From contig NC_016478.1 in assembly GCF_000226095.1 (NCBI RefSeq), positions 3,400,001-3,464,000 on the forward strand: a stretch of 64,000 bases of DNA, read 5' to 3'. The DNA is from Thermothelomyces thermophilus ATCC 42464 (Eukaryota > Ascomycota > Sordariomycetes > Sordariales > Chaetomiaceae). The notes beneath the pieces were generated by a model, which saw nothing but the letters and a program-made list of their open reading frames with translations, did no database searches and was not told where the DNA came from. How positions within the stretch are numbered: position 1 is the stretch's first letter; every line of letters starts with the position of its first letter. This document shows, piece after piece, positions 11,383-23,949 of this stretch. The position numbers were made by a program, and so were the translations under genes.

Positions 11383-12037
11383 ATACTAATAGAGAAACGG
11401 AAGTCGCTTTCTATACATTACTATACTTCCCTTGCTTAGAATATTATTAAGAACGGTTTTATCATTATACCTTGCTCTTAGTATACATTATAAGGCCTTA
11501 TCTACAAAATGATCACGTATATAAAGCATTATAAGGCCTATATTTATTAAGGTCGTTCTTATAATAGCTCTAGCATCCTACTTTCTTCCTATAAGCTTAT
11601 CTCCCTTTTTTTTTTTTTAAGTATAATTCCTAATGTTCGTTTTAGTAAATTGTATTCTCTAGGAGTAGCGTTATATCAAGGATACTAAACGTCATACCAA
11701 ACTTAAGCTAAATAAATCCTAACGCCGTCTAGAAAAAGCCTAGCACAAGTTATCTAAAAAGCTTATACGGCTCCGGCGTCTTTATCAGTAGAAGGAGTTT
11801 TTGGTAGAGAAAGGTACCGATATAGTAGCATGTGGTCTGTCGACCTTAGACAAGTTAGAGGCGATTAAGCGGCAAGAGTGGCAAGAGGTGCCTATTATAC
11901 CCTTGTCAGAGATTAATGATGCCATTAATGCTATTGACTAGGGCGTTATCTTTGGTTCTGTCCTAGGTTTTCCTTTAGTCGATCCGGGTTCTACTGGTAG
12001 AACTGTTCCAATTTCTTAGGGCAGTTTAGGTTCTTAA
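11383..12037 (+). pseudogene. G1 E1 antisense gene: Zn2Cys6-like cluster plus coiled coil (RIP-disabled)
   Basis: The plus-strand frame starts near 11383, where ATA probably stands for ATG. Codons at 11473-11562 give Cys or Tyr (TGC, or TAT/TAC as expected RIP products) with spacing C-x2-C-x6-C-x8-C-x2-C-x6-C, the fungal Zn2Cys6 arrangement; the first Cys is intact. The frame changes by one at a 13-T run (11605-11617), which looks like a slippage site or the pyrimidine tract of an intron ending in AAG. The second half (about 11666-12037) has few stops and encodes a charged, leucine-rich segment (KLSKKLIRLRRLYQ), then STGRTVPIS and GSLGS at the TAA. It runs against pol and overlaps its last 92 bp. 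Confidence 0.55.
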
Positions 12038-15000
12038 CAGGTTCCTATAAGTTATCTTCTAGTCTAAAATCAAGCTATTTAATTAGATACTATAGTTCCC
12101 TATTAATAGTATATAAATCTAGAATTTCTTCGACGTCCTATTCTTTCTCTTTATCCTTTGCTTTGATATATGTAGCAACCTTAACGTTCTTTAGTACTAG
12201 TTCGAGAAGTAAAATATAAAAAATATCTATCTATAGTTATATAGATAATAGTAACGATAGTTAGTAGTTAAATGTTAAAATTCGTTCTTTGATAACGAAA
12301 GGTCTGACCTTCTTAAAGTTTAGCTTTATATTTGGTCGTTTAGTTTATAAGTTTCGTATAATTAGGTAGACTTTGTCTCCCCTTTCTAGGCAAGGTCCCT
12401 CGAGCCTATATTTGTTATAGTAGTTCTTTATTCTAGTCTTGATAAACTTAAGTTCCTTTTTAAGCTTTTTATATAGTATATACATTTGTTTTACTTTAAC
12501 TATTACTCTCGGCACTATAACCTCTAGTCCTTGCCTAAGGTCTACTTTATATCTATAGTTCGCGAAGAATAGTATAACTTTAGTCGTTTCTATTAGCATT
12601 ATATTATAAGCAAGTTATACTATTAGTAATAGTATAACCTAGTTATCTTACTAGTAATTAACGTAAAAGCGGAGGTATTACTTAATAACTTAGTTTAATC
12701 ACTCTGTTTGTCTATTAGTCTACGGGTAGTATACTATTAATAGCTTACTATTGATACCTAATCGTTATATTAACACTTGCTAGAACTTCGATACAAACTT
12801 AGTATCTCTATCGGTAATCCATTCTTATAGCTAAACATATACTAATGTAACTTACTAATAGATTACGTCTACTAGCTATTTAGCTATCTAGGACTCCTTA
12901 TAAGGAAAGAAGTATACCTATTTAGTTAGGCAATCTACTACAATAAAAATACTATTATGAATTACTCCTATAGCCGTATCCTTAGATTCTAGCAGCTTTA
13001 TAATAAAGTCTATCGTAATTAAACTCTATAGTTTGTCAGCTATTAGCAGTAGCTAAAGTAGCCTATACGGCTTATATTATACCATTTTGCTTCGATTACA
13101 AATGTCATAGTTTTGTATAACTTCCTTAACTCGTGCTATTAACTATAGAAAGTTATAGTGTTTCCTAACTTATACGATAGTCTTCGTGACTCCTTTATAT
13201 CCTCCGAGTTTCGACTTATAGAGTTCTCAAATCATTCGCAGCTATTAATCCCTATCATAGATATATACTTTGCCTCGGTACTAGAGTTTCCTATCTCTTT
13301 CTTCTACTCTATTAGGTACTACTAGTCCGGGTGCTACTTGATACTATGTCTTGTTAATCCTTTCTTTTTAAAAGATTATATAATATTCTAGGAACAAGTT
13401 AAGTAGATTATCTTCTATAGGTATCTATGTTTCGTAATATAGCGTTCTATCTATTCGTTCCTTAAATAACGGTGGTATTGTTTCTGTTTGTCCTTCTATA
13501 TAATCCGTTTGTCGGCTTAAGATATCTGCTTATACGTTCTCTTTACCCTTCTTATAACGGATCTCAAAGTTAAATTCTATAAGGAATTCTACCTATTGTA
13601 TTTATCGTCTATTAAGCTCCTTTGTCATTATAAAGTATCGTAAATTCTTATAGTCTATATATACTTATACTAGTTTAATTATACCACTAAGGTATAGTCA
13701 CCATTCCTTAAAAGCTTTAATAATCGTAAGTAGTGACTTATTATAGATTAGATAATTAAGACGTAGTCTATCGAGCTTCTTTAAAAAGAAGGCTATAGGA
13801 TATAGCTTTCCTTGTTTGTCTTATTATCCTAATTATCCTCTAATAGTATAGTCTAAAGCGTCCGTTTCTACCTCGAATAGCTTCTTAGGATTTAGTAATA
13901 CTAGTACTAGATCTTTAGTAATAGCGTCACAGATCTATATAAATGCTTACTTATACTATTCTTTCTATTAGAATTTAGTATTCTTCTTTATAAGTTTATA
14001 TAAAGGTCGTATAATCGCTCTAAAGTTCCTAATAAACATTCGGTAGAAGTTTATAAATCCGATAAAGCTTCGTACTTCTATAACTAACGTTAGTTGTAGC
14101 TAATTCTTAATAGCTTTAACCTTTAAAGGTTCTATCCGAATTTGTCCTAAGGATATTTCGTATCCTAAAAACACCGTTTTCCCAATATGGAATTCGCTCT
14201 TTTCTTTATTAGCTAATAGTTTGTATATATATAACGCGTCTAGCACTGCTTTTATATACTTCTAGTGTTCGTCTATCGTCTTAGAGAAGATAAATATATC
14301 GTCAAGATAATATACTATAAATTTGTCGAGAAAGGGTCAGATAGCTTGATTAATTAGGGCTTAGAACGTTACTAGCACGTTTATAAGTCCGAATAGCATA
14401 ATAAGGTACTCGTAGTAGCTATAGGGTATCCTAAAGGCCGTTTTCCACTTGTCGCCTTCTTTGATCTATATATAGTTATAGGCCGATAGTAAGTCAAGAC
14501 ACGTGAAATATTAGGCTCCTACTAACTAATCTTAGAGCTATAAGATTAGTAGTAACAGGTATTAGTTTTTTATAGTCTGTTCGTTAAGTTGCCGATAGTC
14601 GATATATAACTATAGCTTTCTGTCTTTCTTAGGTATAAATAGGACTAGGTAGCCTACTAGCGATGTCGATAAGCAGATATATCCTCTTCGAAGGTTCTCC
14701 TCTAAATATCGCTTAAGTTCTTCGTTCTAAGTCTAGCTTATATAATAGATCTTAAAGAACTTTAGTTATATTCCTTTCTTAAGCTTGATCTTATAATCCT
14801 ATAGGCTATATTCTAGTAGTCCTTCTAGATATTCCGGTTCGAATGCTAGGTATCCTTTGTATTCCTTTAGTACTTCCCTAGTCTTGTCTCGTCTCTCAGT
14901 TTTCTAATAGTATATAAACTTAGTTCTGTCTATAGCAATACTAGCGATTTCTCCTATCTTAACCTATTACTCTAATTATAGTACTCCGTATTTGTTAATA

Positions 15001-17935
15001 GAGAGAATAGCTATTAGCGGTTTAGCTCGTTCTTCCTATTATAATGTTGGTATCATTATACTATTTCTTCTAGAGTCTGTAGTAGTCTGCCTACTACTAT
15101 CTATCTCTTACGGTAGATCTATAGGACATGCCTTCCCCTAAGCATCGTCTACTCGCGATCCTTATACGCTCCATATCTTGCTAGTCGAATACGACTCCGT
15201 TTAGGGTTATAGGTAGCTACTATTTTTCTAGCTAATGTCTAGGTCGTAGTCTTCATACTATAGTAACCCTAATATTATATCTTTATCGTTACCTATATCT
15301 ATAATACTAAATACGACTATTATAGTCTTTCTTATTATAGTGATATCGATTAGTTCGGTCTCCCTATATACCTATTACGTCGGAAATAGCCCTTTAACTA
15401 TACTATGCTTCCGCTTTATTCTCTAGGGTATCTATAGCTAATTTATAAGCATTGGCAAAATCAGGTTTATCTCTGCTCTACTGTCTACTAGTACGAGCAT
15501 TTCGTGCTGTTTCCATTATGCTATTATCTATAGTCGCTTGTCTTACCGCCATTGTCTAAAGATTGCAGCGATTTCCTATATTTCTACTAGGAGGTCTCGA
15601 TATAGTAGTCTCTTATGCCAGTTCCTCCTATACTATGCTACCACTTGCCGTTACACAGGCGTTAATAGTTTCTAGGCCCCTTAAAGGGCCCTAACCTATT
15701 TCCTAGGTTAGTGCTAACCTCTTTAGTTATTTAGCTAATAGCAGCTTCGTTGATCATACTTATTTCCGTAAGCTATTAAGTACTTACGGCTTTCTACTAT
15801 TAAGTCTGTTCTACTTCTCGTCATATATGCTATAGCTTCATCTAAAGCTCCCAAATTCGCGATTTCTTTTTATCTACGTAATAGAGGTAATCGTTACTCT
15901 AGTACGAGTCCTATATGTCTCGTCCTATTCCGTAGTACCTAGGCTAGGCTCGTCTTGGAACTATTATAATACCTTCTAGATCGTAGGCTTCGATCTTCTA
16001 GAGCAATTCGGCTACTCTATTTCCTATATTATAGACCTATTCTATAGGGCGTAAGCTTCTATCCTCATTTCCTTGTTAGGTCGGCTAATAATTATTTTCG
16101 AATTTGTTATAGAAGTAGTATTAGCATCTATATACTATATACTAGAACTAGGGCACTTATATATATACCTTATATCAAGGATATAGTTATATAGCGTTAC
16201 CTAGGAGGTATTAGAATTCTTTCCTAAATCCTTCTCACTATATATAGACTATAGGTACTCTAATACTAAAGTAGAAGTATTTCTTCTAGTAGCTTCCCTA
16301 TATACACTCGTCTTTTTAACAGTTCGTATATATAAACTAGTATTCTAGGTTCTATATATCATTACTAAGTTACTAGTCGTTAAGGTACTTAGTATAGCTA
16401 TCAGGCCTATTATATATCATAGGCTATTCTCCTTTAATAGTTTCTACAATACATTAAAGTTCCCTTACCTTGTCCCTTATCTTATCGCTCTACTAGACAA
16501 GTCAAATTAAGCGTCTATCCCGTTTACGTAGTTCCGTATTAAGCTAGAAAACTTCATTACGGTACTATTCGATTCGTTCCTAGAAGAATAAAACATTAGG
16601 TCCGGGTCTTTCGATTCCTTAGGTATTAGTTATCTACGATCTATCCTACTTCTATATAACTATAAGACCCTATTACCTTAAGGCTAGGAGAATCGAAATT
16701 GGCGGTATATACTCCCTTACCGTGTCCTATTTAGCAAGACCTATCTCTAGGTCTATAGTGACTAGTTCGGAGTACGGTGCTTGTTTGTCTTTACCATTAC
16801 CGTCGTGTCCGAGACTATCCGTATTACTACCCCTATCTTCGTAGCTTGTAGCCGCTACTTTGATAATATCTTTGGTAGTTTTGTCGATAGCTGTAATTTC
16901 CTTTCTAAGGACCGTCTTTTACTCTTTCTTCGGGCTTTGACATTCTTACTTATAGTGCCCTTTCTTTCTATAGTTATAGTAGGTAATATTAGACTTATCT
17001 TTGGTTATCTTCTTCTAGTCCTACTTCTATACTATATCTATATCTATAGTTCTAGGATATATCCTATACAAGGTATTGATATTTGCTTGCTTTTTCTTAT
17101 CATTAGCCTTAACTATAGTTCTATTTATTCGACCTTGTTTCTACTACTCCTATATATAGAGTCGATTATCGATTCTAATAGCCTATATAATATATTTATC
17201 TAGAGTCTTAGGCCGATTATACTTATATAGCTTGTCTTTAACCTTTTCCTTTAAGCCATTATAGAATAGTTATATTAACGCTTCGTCGTTAAGCTAAGAC
17301 TTAAGTATGTCCTATCTAAACTATATAATATAGGAGGCTACTAACTTAATCTATTAGAGATTAGCAAGTCTTTCTTATATATAAATCTTCTTATCTTTAT
17401 CATTAAAAACCTTCTAAAGCTCTTCTTCGAAACGATTATAAGATTAAAAGACTACCTATATAAACGCATCTTAGTCGTCTTTATCTTCCTTAGTAAGATA
17501 GTTATTCTATATAGGCTCGAACTATCTAAGTACCTTACTCTCTAGTCTCATAGCTATATAGAGGACTTTGGCTTTGTCGTCCGGAAACTTATTATCGTTA
17601 AGCCGGAAGTAGGATCAGAGGTTTATTAGGAATCCTACAAGGTCCTCCTTAGTTCCTCTATATTTACTAGGTAGTTCAATCTTAATACGGCTCGCTTTAG
17701 CGCTCTCGAGTGCCTTGATTTTAGTATAGGCCTCGTTAACCAATTTCTACAAGTGCTTTTCGCCATTCTTGAGTTCCTTAATTCGAGCTTAAGTAGCCTT
17801 GTCTTTCTAATCTAACTCCTAGATTCGCTAATAGAGTTAACCAAGCTAGGTAAATAACTGTTTAGCTATAACGTTAGTAGCTATGTCGATATCAAGGTCG
17901 AAGTCACCTCCATTCTAAACTATAATAGAATAAAG
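11946..17935 (-). pseudogene. G1 E1 gag-pol with chromodomain (RIP-disabled)
   Basis: Minus-strand polyprotein, read from right to left. Gag near 17000-17930 contains RIKIELPSKYRGTKEDLVGF. A zinc knuckle at about 16935-16990 shows Tyr where Cys is expected but keeps KKGHY. The protease reads VLVDSRAEINLI near 15445-15500, with Gly of DSG changed to Arg. RT reads FIVYYLDDIFIFSK at about 14281-14335 with both Asp intact. The integrase core reads EWITDRDTKFVSKF at about 12780-12830, followed by the TNRQTE block. An open stretch at 12599-12345 carries the integrase C-terminal part. The chromodomain lies near 12055-12170 (VEEILDxxTINRELQYLIKW). The frame ends near 11946. Confidence 0.85.
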
Positions 17936-17950
17936 GGAGTGGTAATAACG

Positions 17951-18396
17951 TATAACGAACCTAACTTAGACTTCTTCTAAAAGGGTTTAGATGAAGGTAG
18001 ATTAAGTAGGATAAGTAGGCAGGTCGTCTAAGGGATTTAGTAAAGCTAAAGGGTTTATAATAACACTTGAGTTATCTCTTATAGTAATTAGTAATACTTA
18101 GTATAAGTACTATAATTATAATTATTACTATTGGTAAACTCTTAGAGTCTACCTAACAAGTGACTAGCTAGCTATATATATATAATTGTCTGTCCCTCTT
18201 TAATAGTTATTACTAGTACTATTTCTCCTTTTACTCTGTGATTCCGTGTTGTCGATGGTGACATGTTATTATCACTAGTAAAGACCTTAGTCTTGGCGGT
18301 GATAATCTTCTGATTGGTCCGTCAAGTGATTGGCTGTCGGAATGTCCCGCGTCCTGGCTATAGCCTGCCAGGCCGTCTATATGCTTATCCGTGACA
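17951..18396 (-). repeat. G1 E1 5' LTR (446 bp, alpha type)
   Basis: Same length as the partner LTR at 10811. Its right end, GTGACA, is followed by the duplication gatta. Internal DNA to its left reads, on the minus strand, cgttattaccactccc and must include the primer binding site, but I could not match it to a tRNA. Confidence 0.85.
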
Positions 18397-18401
18397 GATT
18401 A

Positions 18402-21350
18402 TTAAGCCTAGCTATAGGAGCTATTATAATAACTAGTTCCTAGTCCTTAAAAAGGACGACGGTCTCTACCTAATTAATGATACCTAGAAAGCTAACGCTA
18501 TAACTATATAGAACGCATTTGTGCTGCTAGTTATAGAGGAATTTAATAAGGACTTTAAGGGTTATAAGGTTATCTCCCTCTTAGACCTATTTTCTAGGTA
18601 TGACTAAGTTAATCTTAACGAATAGAGCTAGGATCTTACTACCTTTTAAATGTCTATTAGCCTCTTCTAGATATATACCTTCCTTATAGGTAGAACGAAC
18701 TCTATTACCTAGTTTTAATAAGTAATGACCTGGATCTTCTAGAACCTAATTTTAGATGTTTACTACGTTTACCTAGATAATATCTATATAAAGGGGCTAT
18801 AGTCTGACTATAATAGGGAAGAAGTTGCCCCTAGGTTATAGAAGTTCGTAGTTAAATACCTCTAAAATGTTAATATAGTTTTCCTAAACGTTAAGCTTAC
18901 TAGAGCTACTATTATAGCTGGGAAATCCTAGTAATGTCGGCTATAAGTAGTGTTACTTAGCTACCTCTATATACCTAAAAGGTAACCATCCAATAATGCT
19001 AAAGTTATAAAAATCCTTAAGTAGACTTCCTATTTAGATTTAAAAGATATTTATACCTTCCTAGGGATCGTTAGCTATTACTAGATTTAGATAGAGCACT
19101 TTACTACTATTACTTGGCCGTTATCTAATCTGATAAAGAAGAACGCTTATTAGGAATAAGGCCTTACTTAATAGCAGGCTATAAAGGAACTCTAAACCTA
19201 AATAACTACTACCTTAGTTCTTATACTGCTTATTTTCGATAACCCTAGGTATAGTTAGATATACCTAATGACCAATATAAGTCTTTTCGGTTAGGGAGGA
19301 GTTATTAAATAAGTTAGCCTTAATAAGAAGAGGCACCTATACCAATTTAAGAGTAGGATATAGTCTAAGGCAGAGAAGTAGTATAACCTTACTAAATAGG
19401 AGCTCTATAGATTACTTTTCCTATTGAAACGTTTCCGATAGTACCTCTTTGGTATTTACTTTATTATAGAAATAGACGCTCTTATCCTAGTTTACTAGTT
19501 AAATAGTATAGCTAGTAATATACCTAGGGCTTTAATAATATAATAGATCGTTTAGATTCGGCTATTTGACTTTAAGGTCAAGTATATTCTAGGTTCTAAA
19601 AATGCTATTACTAATAGGCTTTTACGGAAGCTTCCTAGTCTATCTAATTAGATAGAGAAAGCAAACGAAGAGGATATTAATGATTAGGTTAACGTGTAAA
19701 TCTATACTAACTATATTAGCGATCCTCCTAAACCTATAGACCTAAGCCTTAAGGAAGGATACTCTAAATACTCTAGGGCTATTATACGGTACTTGACTAC
19801 TTTAGAAGAACCTATAGCTATCCGACCATACTAGCAGTGACATCTGTTTAAGAAGGAAGTGCTTAAATATTTCGTAGATAAGGGCTATCTATTCCTTTGG
19901 CTAGCAAACAATACCTAGAATCCTTACTATATAATAAATACCCTAGAAGAAAGGTAATAAATTTTCTAAGCTTGCTACAATAAGATAGGCTATAAGGGTA
20001 GAAAAGCTACTTACCAAAGGGTTACTAACTACTTTTTTTAGAAGGGAATATATACTAATATAGCAAAGTAGATTTATACCTACCTAGAGTATTAGGCATA
20101 GGATACTAAAAGATTTAAGGAGGTATATTTATATTTAGAACCTTCTCTAATCCTATTTACGAAATGGTACTTAGATATCTAGTTTATACCCTCTAACTAG
20201 AGAGGGAAGCCTTATTTCCTCCTCGAAGTACGTAATGATCTCTTAGGATTTATAGAAGCCGAAGTCCTACCTAACAAGTTAGCTAGAGTAGTAAAGAACT
20301 TTATTAACTATAACATTCTCCTTCATTAGAGGCTCCTAATAGTTATAATCGTTAATAGGGGATCTAAATTTAAAGGGGAAGTGAAAGCTATCCTAGAGGA
20401 ACTAGGGGTGAAATGTATTATTATTTCTCCTAGTAACTTTAAGGCTAATGGTATTAATAAGGCTAGGTATATACCTATTATAGCTACCCTAGTAAAGATA
20501 ATTATAGGGACTAGAAAGAACTAGTAATAGCTTCTTCCCTATATCTTATATATTAACTATACTACTATTCGAAATAGCTATAGCCGCTTACCCTTTAACC
20601 TTATCTATAACTATAATCCTATTAGCCTAATTAAAAACGATATCCCTACCTAGCGAATTCTTTACTAGGACTTTATAGCTATCTAACTAAATAAGGAGAA
20701 TTAAGTAGAAGCCTATCTACGATTATTAGAACTCTATACTAAGGTACTATTTAATACGGAATTCGACCTAGAAGTTACTATTAAAAAGGTTACCAAAGCT
20801 AGATACAAGATAGTTAAACGCCGAAATAAAGCCTATTATTATAAGTTTAGAGCTAAGAATGCCTAAGTCAAAGTAAGCGATCTTGTTCTAGTTTACGATA
20901 ACATTCGGTAGATCGATATAAGTTTGTTTCGAAAACTCTAATACTAGTGGTATAGCCTATACTAGGTCTAGGAAATTAGGAATAGGAATACCTACTACCT
21001 AGAGACCTTTAATAGTATAACTATATAGATACTATATTTTACGAACTACGTTAAGAAGTTTTTTAAGCGGGATAGAGTTTGGCTTAAAGCCGATAGATCT
21101 AACAGTTTTCTAGGTACGTAGAACTCCTAGAACTAGGAAGTAGGTTCTTTGCTACCGGAAGCGCTTAAAGAAGTAGTAATAGAAGAGGAAGCTCCTAGAT
21201 AAACTAGGTAACTATAACCAAGCGACCAACTTACTAGATCTAAAGCCTAAGAGTAACGATAGTAATAGTAGGAGCTTATAGTCAAACGAACTAGAGGGAA
21301 ACTACCCGGATTTTGACCTTCGAACTATTAATAGAAATATAAGTTAACCC
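18402..21350 (+). pseudogene. G2(+) reverse transcriptase, RNase H and integrase (RIP-disabled)
   Basis: Continues from 10810 after E1. RT blocks are readable in one frame: FLVLKKDDGLYLINDT (about 18439-18486), KVISLLDLFSRYD (about 18568-18606) and YYVYLDNIYIKG (about 18766-18801). The active site is YLDN in both G2 copies; gat-gat to gat-aat is a RIP-type change. The integrase core is visible at about 20338-20450 (GSKFKGEVKAILEELGVK then NFKANGINKA). Pol fades out near 21340, where TTAACC-rich noncoding-looking sequence begins. Confidence 0.75.
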
Positions 21351-22859
21351 TATTTGATTTTACTTCTATTTACTCTTTACTACCTAAATCCCTAATTACC
21401 TCTTTTCTATACTACCTTTACCCCTATTCTCTAAATCCCTAGTTTTCTACTTATAATCACTATCTACCCTATTTATAAGCTATCTATCAATCCCTAACTA
21501 TATTATCTAAATCCGTTAAAATTAGAGAGCTCTTTTTCTATATTACTAGCTAGATATTCTTTAGCTAGCTATTAAGGTCAAATTTAGCCTGACCTACAAG
21601 TTAAGGGTTAGGATCTTAAGAGCTATTATTAACCATATCTTCCTATAAGCACTTCTTATCACTCTAATAGCAATTTCCGTACTGTCTGTCTAAGATAGGA
21701 CCTATTGAAACGTAGCTATAGAATGGCTATATAGTATAGATAGTGATAGGCTTCTTATTCTTTAAAGGGATAACCTTAGTTATCGACCTTCGGTAGGATT
21801 ATTCATAGGCCTAGTATAGTGCTAGATTCCTATATCCCTAATTAGCTCTTCCTCTAACTAGAGGGAGAAAGTTATTCTTATATGTCCCTAAACACCTAGA
21901 TAAATAAACCGAGAACTTAGTCCTAGTAGGTAACTATAGTGTAAATCTACTAACTAAATAGACTGCTATTGTTAATTTCTACGAAAACCGGGTATAACCG
22001 CTTTACTAGAGCTCCTTTATAGGTATAGAAGAATTCTATATAGGTAAGAGTAAGTCTTAGGATTCTAAATATCTGCTCTAAGGTATTAGGATTAGGGTTT
22101 AGCTCTTAGCAAATGTATAGGACTACTTATATCTTAGGGTGCTTAATAAAGAAGAATCTATAGTATAAAAGGAATAGTTTATACTAGTATTATATCAAGG
22201 CTACCTCTAGGTAATCTAAAGGCATTAGGGGATCTTCTAGGTAAGCTACTCTTACTACCTATATAAACTTAGGAGGTATAAGGAACCGATTATCCTAGGT
22301 AGTTATTAAATCTACGAGTCGGTTAGTTATGAAGGGAAGTATAGGCTTAGTATCCTTATCAATTTCTATATCTTCCTAGATAGAAGATTTATATCTCTAG
22401 CGCTTAACTCTTTCGGTAGATATAGTAGTCGAACTCACTTATAGGAGCTTATAGCAAGTTCGAAGGGGAAGTAATATAGGAAGAAGTAATACTAGCCGTC
22501 TAAGTGGAGGAAGACAATTATAAGCAAGAGTTAGTTAGAAGGGTGGAAAAATAAGAAGAAGTTTAAAGAGAAATAAGGGATACTTATCCTTTAAATGATT
22601 CGATAATTAGGGCACTAGAACTACTAGACTTCTATTTAAAGAAAGTATACCTAGGCTAGAATAACCTATTATATAATAGGTTATATTCCTTCATTACCAT
22701 TAGATAAAAATATAAGTTAAGGTTATTCCTTAAGATTATAATAAAGAATGACCTAGTTATATAGAGGCTAACGTAATTACCTATTAGATAGTATTAAAAC
22801 TAGTAAATATAGCCTAGAATAGCCAGATAAGGAAGGTATCTAGGAGGAACTAGAAGGTC
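21351..22859 (+). other. G2(+) sequence between pol and the accessory gene
   Basis: RIP-altered element DNA with no reading frame I can follow. 21351-22027 has a counterpart in the minus-strand G2 copy (about 25150-24480). From about 22028 onward there is no counterpart, because the minus copy lacks about 2.4 kb here. Confidence 0.5.
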
Positions 22860-22955
22860 TATAAATACCCCTAACTTAATCCTCTTCTCCCCTCCCTTTT
22901 CTATAACTAATAACTATAAACTATAAATCACCGACTTACAAAAACACTAAATAAA
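22860..22955 (+). promoter_or_regulatory. Promoter-like sequence inside G2(+)
   Basis: tctataaataccccta lies at about 22858-22873, followed by a CT-rich run (cctcttctcccctccc), an AT-rich leader and ataaaATG at 22956. A TATA box, a pyrimidine-rich start region and an A-rich ATG context are the usual parts of a fungal promoter. It is odd to find them after pol in a Gypsy element. RIP could have created the TATA-like motif. Confidence 0.35.
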
Positions 22956-23500
22956 ATGTCTTCTCTGCCTAGTTAGATAGCTAGATACCATTAGGCAAGT
23001 GTTTTACTAAGTAATTGTTTTCTAAATGTTAGTAGTCTAGGTTTTAAGTGACTTTATATAAGTCTCCTGACGGCAAACACGTATAGGGATAACATTAGAG
23101 AGTTAGATTGAGAAAGAAAAGAAGGATTAGTTCCTCTCCCTCTAACTAGAGGGCCGAGCTAACCGAGTATAGGACTACCTTTACTTCTTCTAGGAGAGGA
23201 TCCCGAAACTCTAAGACTCTTTCTTTAATACCTCTTTACGACTTAGGTTCTAGGGGAAGAGATTGCTAACTACCTAGGGAGTGGCAATACCTAGAAGCTC
23301 TTTAACAAGCTATATATTAGGCCTATTCTCTATCTTAAAGAAGTGGTAACTAGAAGGCTAGAGTAGCTTATAAGTCCTAGCCTTAAGACTAATAAGTAGA
23401 TTATTAGCTATCTATTTCCCTTATATATTAAGCTATATAGCTAAGGGAAGATATACTTTAGTTAGTATTAATATAATATTACCATAAGCCTATATAATAT
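22956..23500 (+). pseudogene. G2(+) sense accessory frame, block 1 (start)
   Basis: ATG at 22956 opens a frame (MSSLPSxIARYHxASVLLSN...) that can be followed for 545 nt with about 13 in-frame stops, nearly all TAG or TAA. It is cut at 23500 by the minus-strand G2. With the target duplications counted once, the frame continues in register at 40671, 49038 and 57109, giving about 1.97 kb or 655 codons. Composition alternates hydrophobic, charged and Gln-rich parts. I recognise no domain; it is not an obvious envelope gene. Coding status is inferred from length and register, not proven. Confidence 0.4.
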
Positions 23501-23949
23501 TAAGCTAGTACTAACCCTCTAAGGCACTACTTAGTACCTCTAGAACTAAACCTCTGTCTAGTTAGATAGGGAAGAGCTTCGGCTTAAAAGTCCAGGGCGT
23601 CCGAGTATTCGTAGTCATAGTAGGTAAGTCCGACCATCTGGACGGTAACGACGATAGAGGCGAAGGCGGCGATAGTAATGTCCCTCTAGATAGACGTAAA
23701 AGAGTCTACTTACGTAGAAAAAGATATCCCTAACTTACAAAAGAAAGAAGAACTATATCTTATTACTCTAATCTATTAGAGCGAACGAGTGTTAAAAGCT
23801 ATCTATTGTCCTTGTCTCTCTGTCTAGTGCCCCTGGATAGGTAACCCCTATTTATACCTATTATATATAATAAAGCTCTATAGAACCGGAAAAATGAAAC
23901 TATACCTTATATCCCTCTAGTTATATTAAGAACTTCTAGCCCTAGTCTA
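23501..23949 (-). repeat. G2(-) 3' LTR (449 bp)
   Basis: It begins TAAGCTAGTACT and ends CCCTAGTCTA on the plus strand. It is preceded by atat and bordered on the right by ctttccctt, the polypurine tract on the minus strand. Same length as the 3' LTR of G2(+). Confidence 0.85.

Larger units (their letters stand above)
10811..18396 (-). mobile_element. Chromodomain Gypsy element G1, copy E1 (subfamily alpha)
   Basis: A 7,586-bp element with two 446-bp LTRs (10811-11256, 17951-18396) and target duplication gatta (10806-10810, 18397-18401), inserted in the RT region of G2(+). On the minus strand the order is gag, protease, RT, integrase, chromodomain; on the plus strand next to the 3' LTR lies an antisense gene. 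The LTR differs from the other three G1 copies in its U3 half. Confidence 0.9.

Noticed and set aside
16781-17203. Plus-strand open frames over the gag/zinc-knuckle region (also 55482-55772)
   Set aside because: Antisense shadows of gag. They recur only because the elements are copies, lack a counterpart in E2 and E3, and have a hydrophobic low-complexity composition.
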